Both the position numbers and the translations under genes were made by a program. This document shows positions 17,566-26,450 of a stretch of 64,000 nucleotides of DNA, one piece after another. The stretch is from contig NZ_LMPS01000006.1 in the NCBI RefSeq assembly GCF_001424405.1, positions 434,001 through 498,000 on the forward strand, in the 5' to 3' direction. Position 1 is the stretch's first letter. Every line of letters starts with the position of its first letter. Under the pieces are notes generated by a model. That model did no database searches, was not told where the DNA came from, and saw only the letters and a program-made list of their open reading frames with translations. This stretch comes from Dyadobacter sp. Leaf189 (GTDB lineage Bacteria; Bacteroidota; Bacteroidia; Cytophagales; Spirosomataceae).

Positions 17566-18588
17566 ATGCGTTATCAATTATTAGGCCGATCAGGGCTTAG
17601 GGTTTCAGAGGTTTGCCTTGGAACTATGACCTTTGGAAAAGAATGGGGCTGGGGGGCAGATAAACATGAGAGTTATAAAATTTTTGAAGCATTTGCTGCC
17701 GCAGGAGGTAACTTCATCGATACAGCAAACAGATACACAGAAGGTTCTTCCGAAAAGTATGTAGGCGAATTCATTGAAAGCGACCGCGACAGGTGGGTAC
17801 TTGCTACCAAATACACTCTTAAAGACAAAAATGACGACCTGAACTTCGCAGGTAACCACCGGAAGAACATGATGCGTTCGGTCACTTCCAGTCTGAAAAG
17901 GCTCAATACCGATTACATTGACCTGCTTTGGGTACATTTATGGGATAATACAACGCCGACAGAAGAGGTAATGCGGGGTTTGGATGATCTTGTAACCCGG
18001 GGTTTGGTACATTATATCGGTATCTCCGATACACCCGCCTGGATTGTTTCTCAGGCAAATACAATCGCCGATTTCAGAGGTTGGAATGCATTTGCGGCCA
18101 TTCAGTTTGAATATTCCCTGCTGCAAAGAACACCTGAGCGCGACCTGCTTCCAATGGCGAAAGCGCTGGATCTGGCGGTTACCCCCTGGGGCGCAATCGG
18201 CGGTGGCGCATTGACAGGAAAATATTTGCGGGGAGAAAATGGCAGGGTACCCGACCACAGCACCCGCCGCAGCGAACATAGTAGCACTATTGCGCAAACT
18301 GTGGTGGATGTCGCCAACGAACTGGGGGTTACCCCGGCGCAGGTAGCGATCAACTGGACCAGGCATCGTAATCAGGTGATGATCCCGATTATAGGCGCGT
18401 CCAAAGAACACCAGATTAAAGATTCGCTGGGCTGCCTGGACTTTACGTTACCCGAAGCTGCATTACAAAAACTGAATGCAGTAAGTAAGATCGAACTAGG
18501 CTTCCCCCACGAATTCCTGAAATCAGATGGTGTAAAGGAAGAAGCGTTTGGAGGACTATTTGAGAAGCTGGATAATCATAGAAGCTAG
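17566..18588 (+). CDS. Aldo/keto reductase
   Basis: A 340-residue NADPH-dependent carbonyl reductase of the AKR superfamily, YajO/Tas/general stress protein 69-like by appearance. The catalytic tetrad is intact: D52 and Y57 in NFIDTANRYTEG, K82 in LATKYTL, and H124 in LLWVHLWD. The cofactor-binding C-terminal part includes IPIIGASKEHQIKDSL. I chose the ATG at 17566 over a TTG six bases upstream. The substrate cannot be inferred. The gene ends 4 bases before a 35-base-arm inverted repeat that separates it from convergent pyrE. Confidence 0.9.
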   Translation: MRYQLLGRSGLRVSEVCLGTMTFGKEWGWGADKHESYKIFEAFAAAGGNFIDTANRYTEGSSEKYVGEFIESDRDRWVLATKYTLKDKNDDLNFAGNHRKNMMRSVTSSLKRLNTDYIDLLWVHLWDNTTPTEEVMRGLDDLVTRGLVHYIGISDTPAWIVSQANTIADFRGWNAFAAIQFEYSLLQRTPERDLLPMAKALDLAVTPWGAIGGGALTGKYLRGENGRVPDHSTRRSEHSSTIAQTVVDVANELGVTPAQVAINWTRHRNQVMIPIIGASKEHQIKDSLGCLDFTLPEAALQKLNAVSKIELGFPHEFLKSDGVKEEAFGGLFEKLDNHRS

Positions 18589-18592
18589 TCTT

Positions 18593-18673
18593 ACTTCGGC
18601 TGTCAGCTGTCAGCTGTCGGCTATCAGCTTCTTTGAGTCTGATAGCCGATTGCCGATTGCCGACAGCCGAAGT
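18593..18673. repeat. Heptad-unit inverted repeat (35-base arms) between convergent genes
   Basis: The left arm 18593-18627 is ACTTCGGCTGTC followed by units AGCTGTC, AGCTGTC, GGCTATC and AG. The reverse complement of the right arm 18639-18673 is ACTTCGGCTGTC followed by GGCAATC, GGCAATC, GGCTATC and AG. The arms have the same length and register and differ only inside the repeated units. An 11-base loop separates them. It can form a long hairpin on either strand and probably terminates both flanking genes. Confidence 0.8.
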
Positions 18674-18679
18674 TAAATC

Positions 18680-19321
18680 TCACCTTCCCCACTGCTCCGG
18701 CGCTTCGCGCCAGGCGCTCAGGCTTTCTACTTGGGAAGCTGAGACATAATTGTGTTCCAATGCGGCTTCGATCAATGCATTGTAGTTGCTGACCGTGCTC
18801 AGCTTCACATCTTTCTCTTTGAAGTTATTCGCTGCAACTTCAAATCCGTAAGTAAAAATCGCGATCATACCTGCTACTTCAATCCCGGCAGCCCGGAGCA
18901 CGTCCACTACTTTCAGTGAACTTCCGCCTGTCGAGATCAGGTCTTCAATAATGATCACAGACTGACCAGGTTCGAGCCTGCCTTCAATCTGATTGCCCAT
19001 TCCGTGCTTTTTTGGTTCAGGACGTACATAAGCGAAAGGCAGTTCAAGTAAGTCGGCTACCAGTGCACCTTGCGCGATGCCGCCTGTCGCAACGCCAACT
19101 ACTGCCTGCACGCCAGGATACTCCTGCCGCACGAGATCAGCCAGCATTTTCTTGATGAATGTGCGGGTGTCGGGGTAAGACAATGCAACGCGGTTGTCGC
19201 AATAAATAGGTGACAACCAGCCTGAACTCCATTGAAATGGCTTATCAGGGCTCAACTTGATCGCTTTTGCTTCAAGCAATAGTTCTGCAACTCTTTTACT
19301 GATATCTGAACCGTTTAGCAT
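18680..19321 (-). CDS. pyrE: Orotate phosphoribosyltransferase
   Basis: A 213-residue enzyme of UMP synthesis that joins orotate and PRPP to give OMP. The PRPP-binding motif SVIIIEDLISTGGSSLKVV lies at about residues 116-134, with the flexible-loop lysines in PEPKKHGMGNQIEG before it and DNRVALSYP near residue 42. Length is normal for the family. The start lies 2 bases from the stop of the upstream CorC-type gene, so the two are probably co-transcribed. Confidence 0.95.
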   Translation of the reverse strand: MLNGSDISKRVAELLLEAKAIKLSPDKPFQWSSGWLSPIYCDNRVALSYPDTRTFIKKMLADLVRQEYPGVQAVVGVATGGIAQGALVADLLELPFAYVRPEPKKHGMGNQIEGRLEPGQSVIIIEDLISTGGSSLKVVDVLRAAGIEVAGMIAIFTYGFEVAANNFKEKDVKLSTVSNYNALIEAALEHNYVSASQVESLSAWREAPEQWGR

Positions 19322-19322
19322 A

Positions 19323-20672
19323 TTATTCTTCTGATTCTTCTTCCTTATTATGATTTACAACTAATAACTTATCAATCCTGCTGCGATCCATATCAATCAC
19401 TTCAAACTCGAAATTACGCCAGCTGAATTTCTCGCCGGTTGCAGGGATATTTTCAAGTATATGCAGCACAAACCCGCCGAGCGTATTGAAACCAACAAGC
19501 TCCCGGCGATCCGGTTCGGGAAGATTAATGCTGAAATACTGGATAAAATCGTCAAATGGAAGCTGAGCGTCTATCAAAAAGCTTCCGTCTTCGCGTTTCA
19601 CGATCTCTGAGGCTTCTTCGATATCTTCGGAAATGTCACCTACCAATGCATCCATAATATCGTGCATGGTCAGTATCCCGAGCATTCCGCCGTATTCATC
19701 GACGATAATCCCGAAGTACACGCGCTGCTGTTTGAACTTTTCCAAAGCCTGGTAAGCGCGGTTACTTTCCGGCAGGTACACAGGGTCACGCGCAATGGTA
19801 TTCAATGTAGCCAGCTGGGATTCGATGTCGGTCGCGATCAGATCTTTGACATAAACCAAACCGACCACATCGTCGACCGTGCCGCGGCAAACGGGATAAA
19901 TGGAATGGCGGCTTTCGAAGATCTTGGCCTTGTTTTCTTCGACTGTATCTTCCAAATCCAGCCACACAATCTCCTGCCTGTTGGTCATCAGGGAAGTAAC
20001 CTTGCGGTCGCCAAGCTGAAATACATTGTGCACAATTTCCTGCTCGATTTCCTCGAAAACACCGCCCGAAGTCCCTTCCTGGATCAGGCTCTTGATCTCT
20101 TCTTCTGTTACTGCATTCTCACTCTGCCTGATATTTAAGACCTTAATAATGAGATCACTCGAAATACCGAGCAAGGATATAAAAGGCGCGGTAACCTTTG
20201 AAAGCAGGTTCATCGGAGTGGCCATTACTTTCGAAATCGCCTCGGGATTCGACATACCGATGCGTTTCGGTACAAGCTCGCCTAAAACAAGGGACAGGTA
20301 AGTAATGAAAACGAGTACACTTCCTACCGCCAGTGAGTGACTGTAAGGCTGCAGGTAAGGTACCGTATTGATAAAACCTTCAAAATCAGCGGTAATGTTG
20401 TCCCCGCTGTACATACCTGTTAAAAGTCCGATCAACGTAATACCGATCTGAACTGTTGATAAAAACCGTGTGGGTGAATTGGCAAGGTTTAATGCGGCTT
20501 TTGCACTGGCATCGCCACCTTTGGCAGCTGCTTCTAAGCGGGATTTTCGGGAAGACACGAGTGCGATCTCGGACATGGAGAAGATACCATTGAGAAGCAC
20601 AAGTAGTAAAATAATCAGTAGTTCCAAGAACTGTGTATTTGATATGGTTACAAATTTATCAATAATAATCAC
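19323..20672 (-). CDS. Hemolysin/CorC-CNNM family membrane protein
   Basis: A 449-residue integral membrane protein of the CNNM/HlyC group, linked in the family to divalent cation (Mg/Co) transport. Four hydrophobic segments of the DUF21 domain cover about residues 1-185, with the family opening ELLIILLLVLLNGIFSMSE. Two CBS motifs follow (about 205-330, including TSLMTNRQEIVWLD and ILTMHDIMDALVG), then the C-terminal CorC_HlyC domain (about 350-435). The start appears to be GTG; no ATG is suitably placed. pyrE follows after 1 intergenic base. Confidence 0.88.
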   Translation of the reverse strand: MIIIDKFVTISNTQFLELLIILLLVLLNGIFSMSEIALVSSRKSRLEAAAKGGDASAKAALNLANSPTRFLSTVQIGITLIGLLTGMYSGDNITADFEGFINTVPYLQPYSHSLAVGSVLVFITYLSLVLGELVPKRIGMSNPEAISKVMATPMNLLSKVTAPFISLLGISSDLIIKVLNIRQSENAVTEEEIKSLIQEGTSGGVFEEIEQEIVHNVFQLGDRKVTSLMTNRQEIVWLDLEDTVEENKAKIFESRHSIYPVCRGTVDDVVGLVYVKDLIATDIESQLATLNTIARDPVYLPESNRAYQALEKFKQQRVYFGIIVDEYGGMLGILTMHDIMDALVGDISEDIEEASEIVKREDGSFLIDAQLPFDDFIQYFSINLPEPDRRELVGFNTLGGFVLHILENIPATGEKFSWRNFEFEVIDMDRSRIDKLLVVNHNKEEESEE

Positions 20673-20694
20673 TGTCTAAACTAAACACTTTACT

Positions 20695-20702
20695 TAATTT
20701 TG
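20695..20702 (+). promoter_or_regulatory. Putative -7 promoter element (TAATTTTG)
   Basis: TAATTTTG matches TAnnTTTG and lies 26 bases before the ATG of the Nudix gene at 20729. No clear -33 TTG accompanies it. Confidence 0.35.
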
Positions 20703-20728
20703 ACCCCGATTCACGTACCATTTGAAAA

Positions 20729-21418
20729 ATGACCATTTTTTTTGACGACCGTCCATTCAAAATTGTACGGACTAATCAGCTCTCCCCGGAAACATCCCAG
20801 TTTGATCAGATCGTGGATTTACGACTTGAAAAACTGCAGAAGAGCATGTTAACCGGGCATACTTTGTTCCTCAATGCAACTGCGACCACGGTCATGCAGG
20901 TAGTACAGCTGCTGGAAAAAGACTTCCCGCGGCAAATGCTCTCGATTACAATGGCGACAAAAGAGAAAGGCGACATTGAAGATAAGATCAAAGGGCAGTA
21001 CAAAGTAATCAAAGCCGCAGGCGGCGTGGTTGTGAAAGACGGGAAATGGCTGTTTATGTACCGCCGCAAAAAGTGGGACCTGCCGAAAGGAAAGCTGGAT
21101 AAAGGCGAAGATTCAAGAACTGCCGCTATCCGCGAAATAGAAGAAGAAACAGGCGTAAAATCAATTATCAAATCTAAAATCTGCACTACCTGGCATACTT
21201 ATACACTCAATAACAACCGCATTCTGAAACGTACCAAATGGTACCTCTGCGACAGTATCGACGATTCTAAAATGACGCCGCAGGCAGAAGAACAGATCGA
21301 AAAGCTCGACTGGTATTCGCCGGAGGATGCAAAGCCGCTTCTGATCAACTCTTACAGTTCGATCCGTTTTGTCCTCGACAGTCTCAATAAAATGCGCGTA
21401 AAAAAATCAGGGAAGTAG
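20729..21418 (+). CDS. Nudix hydrolase with N-terminal extension
   Basis: A 229-residue protein with a Nudix pyrophosphatase domain from about residue 98. The Nudix box is complete: G-x5-E-x7-REIEEETGV, spanning about residues 112-134 (GKLDKGEDS...REIEEETGV). The first ~90 residues form an unassigned domain (PFKIVRTNQ, FLNATATTVMQVVQLL), possibly substrate-specific. The nucleotide or cofactor substrate is unknown. The stop lies 2 bases from the stop of convergent coaD. Confidence 0.88.
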   Translation: MTIFFDDRPFKIVRTNQLSPETSQFDQIVDLRLEKLQKSMLTGHTLFLNATATTVMQVVQLLEKDFPRQMLSITMATKEKGDIEDKIKGQYKVIKAAGGVVVKDGKWLFMYRRKKWDLPKGKLDKGEDSRTAAIREIEEETGVKSIIKSKICTTWHTYTLNNNRILKRTKWYLCDSIDDSKMTPQAEEQIEKLDWYSPEDAKPLLINSYSSIRFVLDSLNKMRVKKSGK

Positions 21419-21420
21419 TG

Positions 21421-21903
21421 CTAAATCTGTGAGTTGATTTGGTTCAGCTCGGAAAGTGAGTAGGGTAAGAAATTATCAACCTGCTGGCCGTAGCGGTGCA
21501 AGTCGCGGATAATACTGGAACTGATCGGCGCCAGTGCTGGCGAAGTGATCAGGAAGACAGTTTCAATTTCTTCATATAAATACCTGTTCACCTGCGAAAT
21601 GCCATTTTCATACTCGAAATCAGTGGTATTTCGCAGGCCCCGGAGCAGAAATGTTGCGCCTAACTCCCGGGCAGTGTGCGCGGTGAGATCATCATAGGTA
21701 ATCACCTTTACATTCTTTTCAGAAGCAAACGTCTTCTCGATCATTTCCTTCATCACGTCAAGCGCGAAGTACCGCTTCTTTGTCGCATTATTACCGATAC
21801 CGATCACGACCTGATCGAAGAGCCGCAATCCTCTCAGAACGATATCCTCGTGTCCTCTCGTAAATGGATCAAAAGAACCGGGAAACAATGCAATGCGCTC
21901 CAT
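21421..21903 (-). CDS. coaD: Pantetheine-phosphate adenylyltransferase
   Basis: A 160-residue nucleotidyltransferase catalysing the penultimate step of coenzyme A synthesis (4'-phosphopantetheine + ATP to dephospho-CoA). Diagnostic motifs are ALFPGSFDPFTRGHEDIV with the (T/H)xGH signature at about 15-18, FLLRGLRNTTDFEYE near residue 85, and ISSSIIRDL near residue 125. Length is typical. It is downstream of the DUF3822 gene with a 17-base gap, a pairing I recall as common in Bacteroidota. Confidence 0.95.
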   Translation of the reverse strand: MERIALFPGSFDPFTRGHEDIVLRGLRLFDQVVIGIGNNATKKRYFALDVMKEMIEKTFASEKNVKVITYDDLTAHTARELGATFLLRGLRNTTDFEYENGISQVNRYLYEEIETVFLITSPALAPISSSIIRDLHRYGQQVDNFLPYSLSELNQINSQI

Positions 21904-21920
21904 AAGTGATAGTTATAAGC

Positions 21921-22826
21921 CTAAGATGAGACAAGATAGGTATTAAATAAACCAAAATACCTGTGGCCGGGTACTTCGGCGCACTGGCTGTTGTACTTCA
22001 ATGTAGTTGGCCGCGATCCTATTTGCAAGCCAGGCAGAAAATGCGAAAGTTCCTGGTATGCATCCGCAGTCGCCGAGATTTCCCCGTAGCAAAGCACTTT
22101 TACTTCCTCGGGCTCGTAGCCCAGTTGTCCCAATGTAAAAAGGACAATGTAAGCCATTTCATGTACTTCTTTGAACCTGAACCGGTTGCATAGGATCAGC
22201 TGCTGACTTTCGGTTAGTGTCAGCGTAAACTGATCTTTCTCAAAGTAGAGCGATACTATCCGGATTTCCTGATGTTCCAGGTGGCTCACCAATGCACCGA
22301 TTACGAGCGGACTGGTAAAATGGTAAAATGAAAGGTGCGAAGATCTGAAATGGTTCAATATCCATTCGTGCCAGCTTTGCCGCATTGAAAAAACGGTATG
22401 TGCATGAACCAGCGGCAGCTCGTGATGCAACACAATATCCTGCCTGGATGGGGCATTCCCGGCCGAGAACGAAAGGTAACCGGTTGTATTCTGCTCATCG
22501 AAAAGCAGACTTGGAACGAGACTAAAAAGTCCGGAATTGACGGCAACGCGAACTGATTTCCAGGCACTGGAAGACCACAGCAAATGTCCCGTAAAAACTC
22601 TTTTTACCTTTTCAAAAAGTTCTTCCTGAGTAAGTGTTTGATCCAATGTGTAATCTTCCAGCCAGACGCATTCCATATTTTCTTCCTTGACAATGCAAAA
22701 ACGGATCTGCTGATCACCGATTTCAATGCATAGCGTACTCGAAGGAATATTGGCCGGGTCAAAGGTCTGATCACCTACCAGTAAGGTAGGGATGATTTCA
22801 ATGACCTGGTTTTCAGTATTTGCCAC
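21921..22826 (-). CDS. DUF3822 family protein
   Basis: A 301-residue protein of unknown function. The sequence is typical of the DUF3822 family, which in Bacteroidota sits next to coaD; distant ASKHA (actin-like ATPase) similarity has been suggested for the family. Visible features are the beta-strand-rich start (STLCIEIGDQQIRFCIVKE), LVPSLLFDEQN, and the C-terminal CYGEISATADAYQEL. No signal peptide or membrane segment is evident. The upstream Nudix gene is 38 bases away with a hairpin between them. Confidence 0.75.
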   Translation of the reverse strand: MANTENQVIEIIPTLLVGDQTFDPANIPSSTLCIEIGDQQIRFCIVKEENMECVWLEDYTLDQTLTQEELFEKVKRVFTGHLLWSSSAWKSVRVAVNSGLFSLVPSLLFDEQNTTGYLSFSAGNAPSRQDIVLHHELPLVHAHTVFSMRQSWHEWILNHFRSSHLSFYHFTSPLVIGALVSHLEHQEIRIVSLYFEKDQFTLTLTESQQLILCNRFRFKEVHEMAYIVLFTLGQLGYEPEEVKVLCYGEISATADAYQELSHFLPGLQIGSRPTTLKYNSQCAEVPGHRYFGLFNTYLVSS

Positions 22827-22853
22827 AATAAATGGGAATAATTGCTCTGTATG

Positions 22854-22881
22854 ACATTCCCGTTTTAGTTAGCGGGAATGT
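22854..22881. terminator. Hairpin between Nudix and DUF3822 genes
   Basis: A perfect 9-base stem (ACATTCCCG / CGGGAATGT) with a 10-base loop that includes the Nudix stop codon (minus strand, stop at 22865-22867). There is no U-tract on the minus strand, so it may be a weak terminator, a processing site or an attenuator. Confidence 0.35.
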
Positions 22882-23356
22882 ATTTGTTTATTTCAAAAAT
22901 GTCCTGCAACGAATTCAGGTTAGTAAATAAGCTATGAACCTGTGTCGGTTTCAATCTTTTGATCTCATCAATTGCCAGAAAAGCTACATCTTCAATGATC
23001 TGTTCACCCGCGGCGAGTTCCGGGTCAATTCCCGTGGTAATATCTCCCTGAAATTGCAGGACTTCAAAGAACAACTCGATCGCGTGTAGCGGCAGCTGAA
23101 TATGCTCATTTACAAAAAGCAACCTGCCTACTTCCGCTTTCAGGCCAGTTTCTTCGGCTATTTCCCTGACCAATGCAAGGGTCGTCGGCTCGCCAAGCTG
23201 AACACCGCCTCCCGGCGGACTCCAGAAAGGTTCGTCGGCCCCGTAAAGCTGGTGCCGCACCATCAGAATGCGTTCATCCCGAATGCAGATACCGCAAGCA
23301 CGGACGCGCACACGCCCTCCAAACACTTCTGCTATTTCTTTCCCGACCGTTTGCAA
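22865..23356 (-). CDS. Nudix hydrolase (ADP-ribose pyrophosphatase-like)
   Basis: A Nudix hydrolase of about 163 residues. The Nudix box GGGVQLGEP...REIAEETGL is complete, preceded by RVRVRACGICIRDERIL, which matches small Nudix proteins acting on nucleoside diphosphate derivatives. The start is a judgement: the frame is open to 23428, but a promoter at 23374-23403 would lie inside the longer version, so I favour the TTG at 23356. The resulting N-terminus (LQTVGKEIAEVFGGRVRV) is the normal length before the first strand. The substrate is unknown. Confidence 0.8.
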   Translation of the reverse strand: MQTVGKEIAEVFGGRVRVRACGICIRDERILMVRHQLYGADEPFWSPPGGGVQLGEPTTLALVREIAEETGLKAEVGRLLFVNEHIQLPLHAIELFFEVLQFQGDITTGIDPELAAGEQIIEDVAFLAIDEIKRLKPTQVHSLFTNLNSLQDIFEINKYIPAN

Positions 23357-23373
23357 AGCCTGTTTTTGAAGAA

Positions 23374-23403
23374 CAAATATAACTATCCCGCCATATTTGG
23401 CAA
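23374..23403 (-). promoter_or_regulatory. Promoter of the second Nudix gene (TTG-N19-TATATTTG)
   Basis: On the minus strand TTG (23401-23403) is 19 bases from TATATTTG (23374-23381), an exact match to the Bacteroidota consensus. It helps set the Nudix start at or downstream of 23356. Confidence 0.55.
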
Positions 23404-23475
23404 GATATAGTTCACCCGGCGGACTCAATGTCCGTGCTGACTTGAAAAGAATAGCAAGTTAGATTCAGATCAATT

Positions 23476-23916
23476 TCAGGAGTAAGGACTACCTGAAATG
23501 TAACTTTCGAGCGTGCTGATATGCTCTTTCTGCTCGTGGATTATGGCTGATACAATGTCGTTGATCGAGATAATACCGACCAATGTACCATTTTGATTAA
23601 CAGGCAAATGGCGGATGTGTTTGTCAGACATGATCTGCATACACTCTTCGATCTTGTCAAGGGTTTCAACAGTGATTACTTTGCTCGTCATTACTTCTCT
23701 GATCAAAGTATCGCGCGACGCCCGGCCTTGCAGGATCACCTTTCTTGCATAGTCCCTTTCGGAAAAAATTCCGATCAATTCTTCATCTTCCAATACCAAA
23801 ACTGCACCAATGTTTTTCGCGGCCATGAGTTCAAGAGCCTCAAACACTGTGTTGTCCTGCGTAACCGACCAAATCGCATTGACAGGCTTGTTGCCCATTA
23901 CATGTTGTACTAGCAT
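23476..23916 (-). CDS. CBS domain-pair protein
   Basis: A 146-residue protein made only of two CBS motifs (about 8-60 and 72-130), with the usual VFEALELMAAKNIGAVLVL and HIRHLPVNQNGTLVGIISINDIV. CBS pairs bind adenosine nucleotides and act as energy or nucleotide sensors; no effector domain is attached, so its partner is unknown. It is probably cytoplasmic and has its own short intergenic regions on both sides. The length matches free-standing CBS-pair proteins often linked to stress. Confidence 0.85.
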   Translation of the reverse strand: MLVQHVMGNKPVNAIWSVTQDNTVFEALELMAAKNIGAVLVLEDEELIGIFSERDYARKVILQGRASRDTLIREVMTSKVITVETLDKIEECMQIMSDKHIRHLPVNQNGTLVGIISINDIVSAIIHEQKEHISTLESYISGSPYS

Positions 23917-23998
23917 AGATGTTTAGGTTTGGGGTTGTGAGATAAAAGGAATTTCAATATAGGCAATCGACCTGTTAAAGTCCAACTAATTCTGAGTA

Positions 23999-24006
23999 TA
24001 TTTTTG
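23999..24006 (+). promoter_or_regulatory. Putative -7 promoter element (TATTTTTG)
   Basis: TATTTTTG matches TAnnTTTG and lies 51 bases before the ATG of the RecD-like helicase gene. It overlaps the alternative TTG start at 24004, which argues for the ATG at 24058. Confidence 0.4.
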
Positions 24007-24057
24007 TTGCATCAGAGGCATTTTGATATTGTTAAAGCTTCCGTTAGATTCGTCTCT

Positions 24058-25485
24058 ATGGATACCGATAAAATGCTGCCTTCCCAGCTGCTGCGAAAAA
24101 AATTCCCTTTCAGACCTACTGAGGGCCAATTGCGTTTCTTTGAACAGGCCAATGATTTTTTGGTTGAGGAAAAAGGATTGGAGCGTTACCGCGATTGTTT
24201 TTTGCTGAAAGGTTATGCAGGAACTGGTAAGACCACCATTATAAGTACCTTAATTAAAGTACTCAAAAACTTCGGCTACAAATCCGTACTGCTGGCACCG
24301 ACCGGCCGTGCGGCCAAGGTAATGTCCGGGTACTCAGATAAGATCGCATTGACGATCCACAAGAAGATCTACAAACAAACAGCCGACGCATATTCTGGCA
24401 CGCTGACATTCCAGCGGCAAAAGAATTACCATGATAACACGCTGTTTATCGTAGATGAAGCCTCCATGATCACCAATGAAGCCGACTTCGGCAGTCGCAG
24501 CCTCCTGGCCGATCTGATCGATTTCGTTTTCGAGAACCCGGGAAACAAGCTTATGCTGGTGGGCGACGTGGCGCAGCTGCCGCCTGTGGGTAAAGAGCTG
24601 AGTCCCGCATTAGACAGGGAATATCTGGAACAAACGTTTTATATGTCTGTTTTTCAGGAGGAATTAAAGGAGGTAATGCGCCAGGACGAGCAATCGGGCA
24701 TTCTCTACAATGCGACTTTGCTGCGTGAACAGCTCGCCTCAGAAACTCCGGAAATACAAATTACAACACGCTCCTTTCAGGATGTTTATAAAATGACCGG
24801 CGAGCGGCTGGAAGAAGGACTGCGCTATGCCTACGACAAGTATGGACAGGAAAACGCGATTATCCTGACGCGCTCCAACAAATCTGCTGTGCAGTACAAT
24901 GAGTTTATCCGTCGGGTGATCAACTTCTCGGAAGAAGAACTGGACGCCGGCGACCGGCTGATGGTAGTGCGAAACAACTATAACATCCTCGATGAAGATT
25001 CGCCCGCCGGTTTCATAGCAAACGGCGACTTTGTGGAACTGCTCAAAATCAGGAAAACGCAGGAAATACATGGTTTCCGGTTTGCAGACGTAACCCTGCG
25101 CCTTACGGACTATGAAAAGCAGCCGGAATTTGACGCGAAGATTTTTCTTGACACACTGCATTCATCTTCCCCTTCTATGTCGTCGGAGGATAACCGGAAG
25201 CTGTACGACAGCGTGCAGCAGGATTATTTGTATATCAAATCCAATAAGGAAAGACTGGAAGCATTGCGCAAGGATCCTTTTTTAAATGCATTGCAGGTAA
25301 AGTTCGCCTACGCACTCACTTGCCACAAAGCGCAGGGCGGGCAATGGAGTTCTGTATTTGTTGATCAGGGTTACTTGCCTCAGGAGCAGATCAATGCAGA
25401 GTTTATCAGGTGGCTGTACACTGCAATCACGAGAGCTACCGACGAAGTTTTCCTGATGAACTTTCATCCTCACTTTTTTAAATAG
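24058..25485 (+). CDS. RecD-like ATP-dependent DNA helicase (superfamily 1)
   Basis: A 475-residue SF1B-type helicase. The Walker A motif GYAGTGKTT lies at about 52-60, Walker B/DEAD-like FIVDEASM near 130, the motif III region MLVGDVAQLPPVG follows, and the UvrD_C_2-type C-terminal motif TCHKAQGGQW with YTAITRATDEVF is near the end. It lacks the long N-terminal domains of RecD2 and is not beside recB or recC, so it is a small stand-alone helicase, common in Bacteroidota and presumably for DNA repair. The ATG at 24058 was preferred over a TTG at 24004. It converges on the Sua5-type gene (8-base gap). Confidence 0.85.
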   Translation: MDTDKMLPSQLLRKKFPFRPTEGQLRFFEQANDFLVEEKGLERYRDCFLLKGYAGTGKTTIISTLIKVLKNFGYKSVLLAPTGRAAKVMSGYSDKIALTIHKKIYKQTADAYSGTLTFQRQKNYHDNTLFIVDEASMITNEADFGSRSLLADLIDFVFENPGNKLMLVGDVAQLPPVGKELSPALDREYLEQTFYMSVFQEELKEVMRQDEQSGILYNATLLREQLASETPEIQITTRSFQDVYKMTGERLEEGLRYAYDKYGQENAIILTRSNKSAVQYNEFIRRVINFSEEELDAGDRLMVVRNNYNILDEDSPAGFIANGDFVELLKIRKTQEIHGFRFADVTLRLTDYEKQPEFDAKIFLDTLHSSSPSMSSEDNRKLYDSVQQDYLYIKSNKERLEALRKDPFLNALQVKFAYALTCHKAQGGQWSSVFVDQGYLPQEQINAEFIRWLYTAITRATDEVFLMNFHPHFFK

Positions 25486-25493
25486 GTACTCCC

Positions 25494-26450
25494 CTATTCC
25501 TGCACTGCGGCTCTCTTTAACCTGTCGTTAATGGCGAGTCCGAGGCCGGCCATAGGTACCCACTCTGCAACGATCGCTGTTGCGTCGGACTTATCGAGTT
25601 CGCGGAGAAAGGCAAAAAGGTTATGTGCAGCTTCCCGCAAATCTCCCGTTTCGCTCAGCACGAACTGGTATTTTCTGTCCACATTTTCCAGGTAACGATC
25701 AAAAAGCAGATAGCCCATTTCTCTTGCATTAACTGAATGCATTTCCTCCCGGGTTAACATTCTCAACGATTTGCGGGGCGAATAATGGCTTTTGAGCATA
25801 CCTGGCGCTTTTGGGTTTGACGAGGAAACCGCAGTAAGCCGCACCTTCCCTACTACTTCTTCAATCTCACGTACATCAAGCCCGCCCAACCTGAAAACAA
25901 CCACTTCCCCATCCTCAAACCCTACAATCGTCGACTCTATCCCTACTTCGCAAGTCCCGCCATCAAGAATATAAGGTATTTGATCACCCAGCTGCGCGTT
26001 AACATGGGCGGCGGCGGTGGGGCTGATATAGCCAAACGGATTGGCACTCGGGGCAGCAAGCGGGAAATCCAGTAAACGCAACAGTTCCAGCAAAACCGGA
26101 TGGCGCGGAATGCGTACGGCGACGGTATCCAGTCCGGAAGTTACCAGATCAGGTACATTGCTCTTTTTGGGCAGCAGCAAAGTCAGCGGACCTGGCCAGA
26201 ATTGCTCTGCCAGCGCCTGTGCGGCAGGTGGAAAATCTGCTACGAAATTGTTCGCTTTGGCAATTGAATCCGTATGGATAATCAAGGGATCGAATGCAGG
26301 CCGGTTCTTGGTTTCGAAAATGGACAGAACTGCCTTTTCATTTAGTGCATTGCCTGCTAGTCCATACACCGTTTCTGTCGGTATACCTACCAGTTCTCCT
26401 TTTATCAAAAACTCTTTTGCAACCAGTATGTCTTGTCCGATCTCAGCCAA
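25494..26450 (-). CDS. L-threonylcarbamoyladenylate synthase (Sua5/TsaC)
   Basis: A 318-residue enzyme that makes threonylcarbamoyl-AMP from threonine, bicarbonate and ATP for the universal t6A37 tRNA modification. The YrdC domain fills about residues 1-200 with GIPTETVYGLAGNA, KNRPAFDPLIIH, FWPGPLTLLLPK and PLAAPSANPFGYISPT. A C-terminal Sua5 domain (about 215-310) follows a linker with APGMLKSHYSPRK. The two-domain length identifies the Sua5 type rather than the short TsaC. It is monocistronic. Confidence 0.93.
   Translation of the reverse strand: MAEIGQDILVAKEFLIKGELVGIPTETVYGLAGNALNEKAVLSIFETKNRPAFDPLIIHTDSIAKANNFVADFPPAAQALAEQFWPGPLTLLLPKKSNVPDLVTSGLDTVAVRIPRHPVLLELLRLLDFPLAAPSANPFGYISPTAAAHVNAQLGDQIPYILDGGTCEVGIESTIVGFEDGEVVVFRLGGLDVREIEEVVGKVRLTAVSSSNPKAPGMLKSHYSPRKSLRMLTREEMHSVNAREMGYLLFDRYLENVDRKYQFVLSETGDLREAAHNLFAFLRELDKSDATAIVAEWVPMAGLGLAINDRLKRAAVQE

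Noticed and set aside
24058-25485. RecD-like helicase as part of a RecBCD or defence locus
   Set aside because: Neighbours are a CBS protein and a tRNA-modification enzyme, with no recB, recC or nuclease gene nearby.
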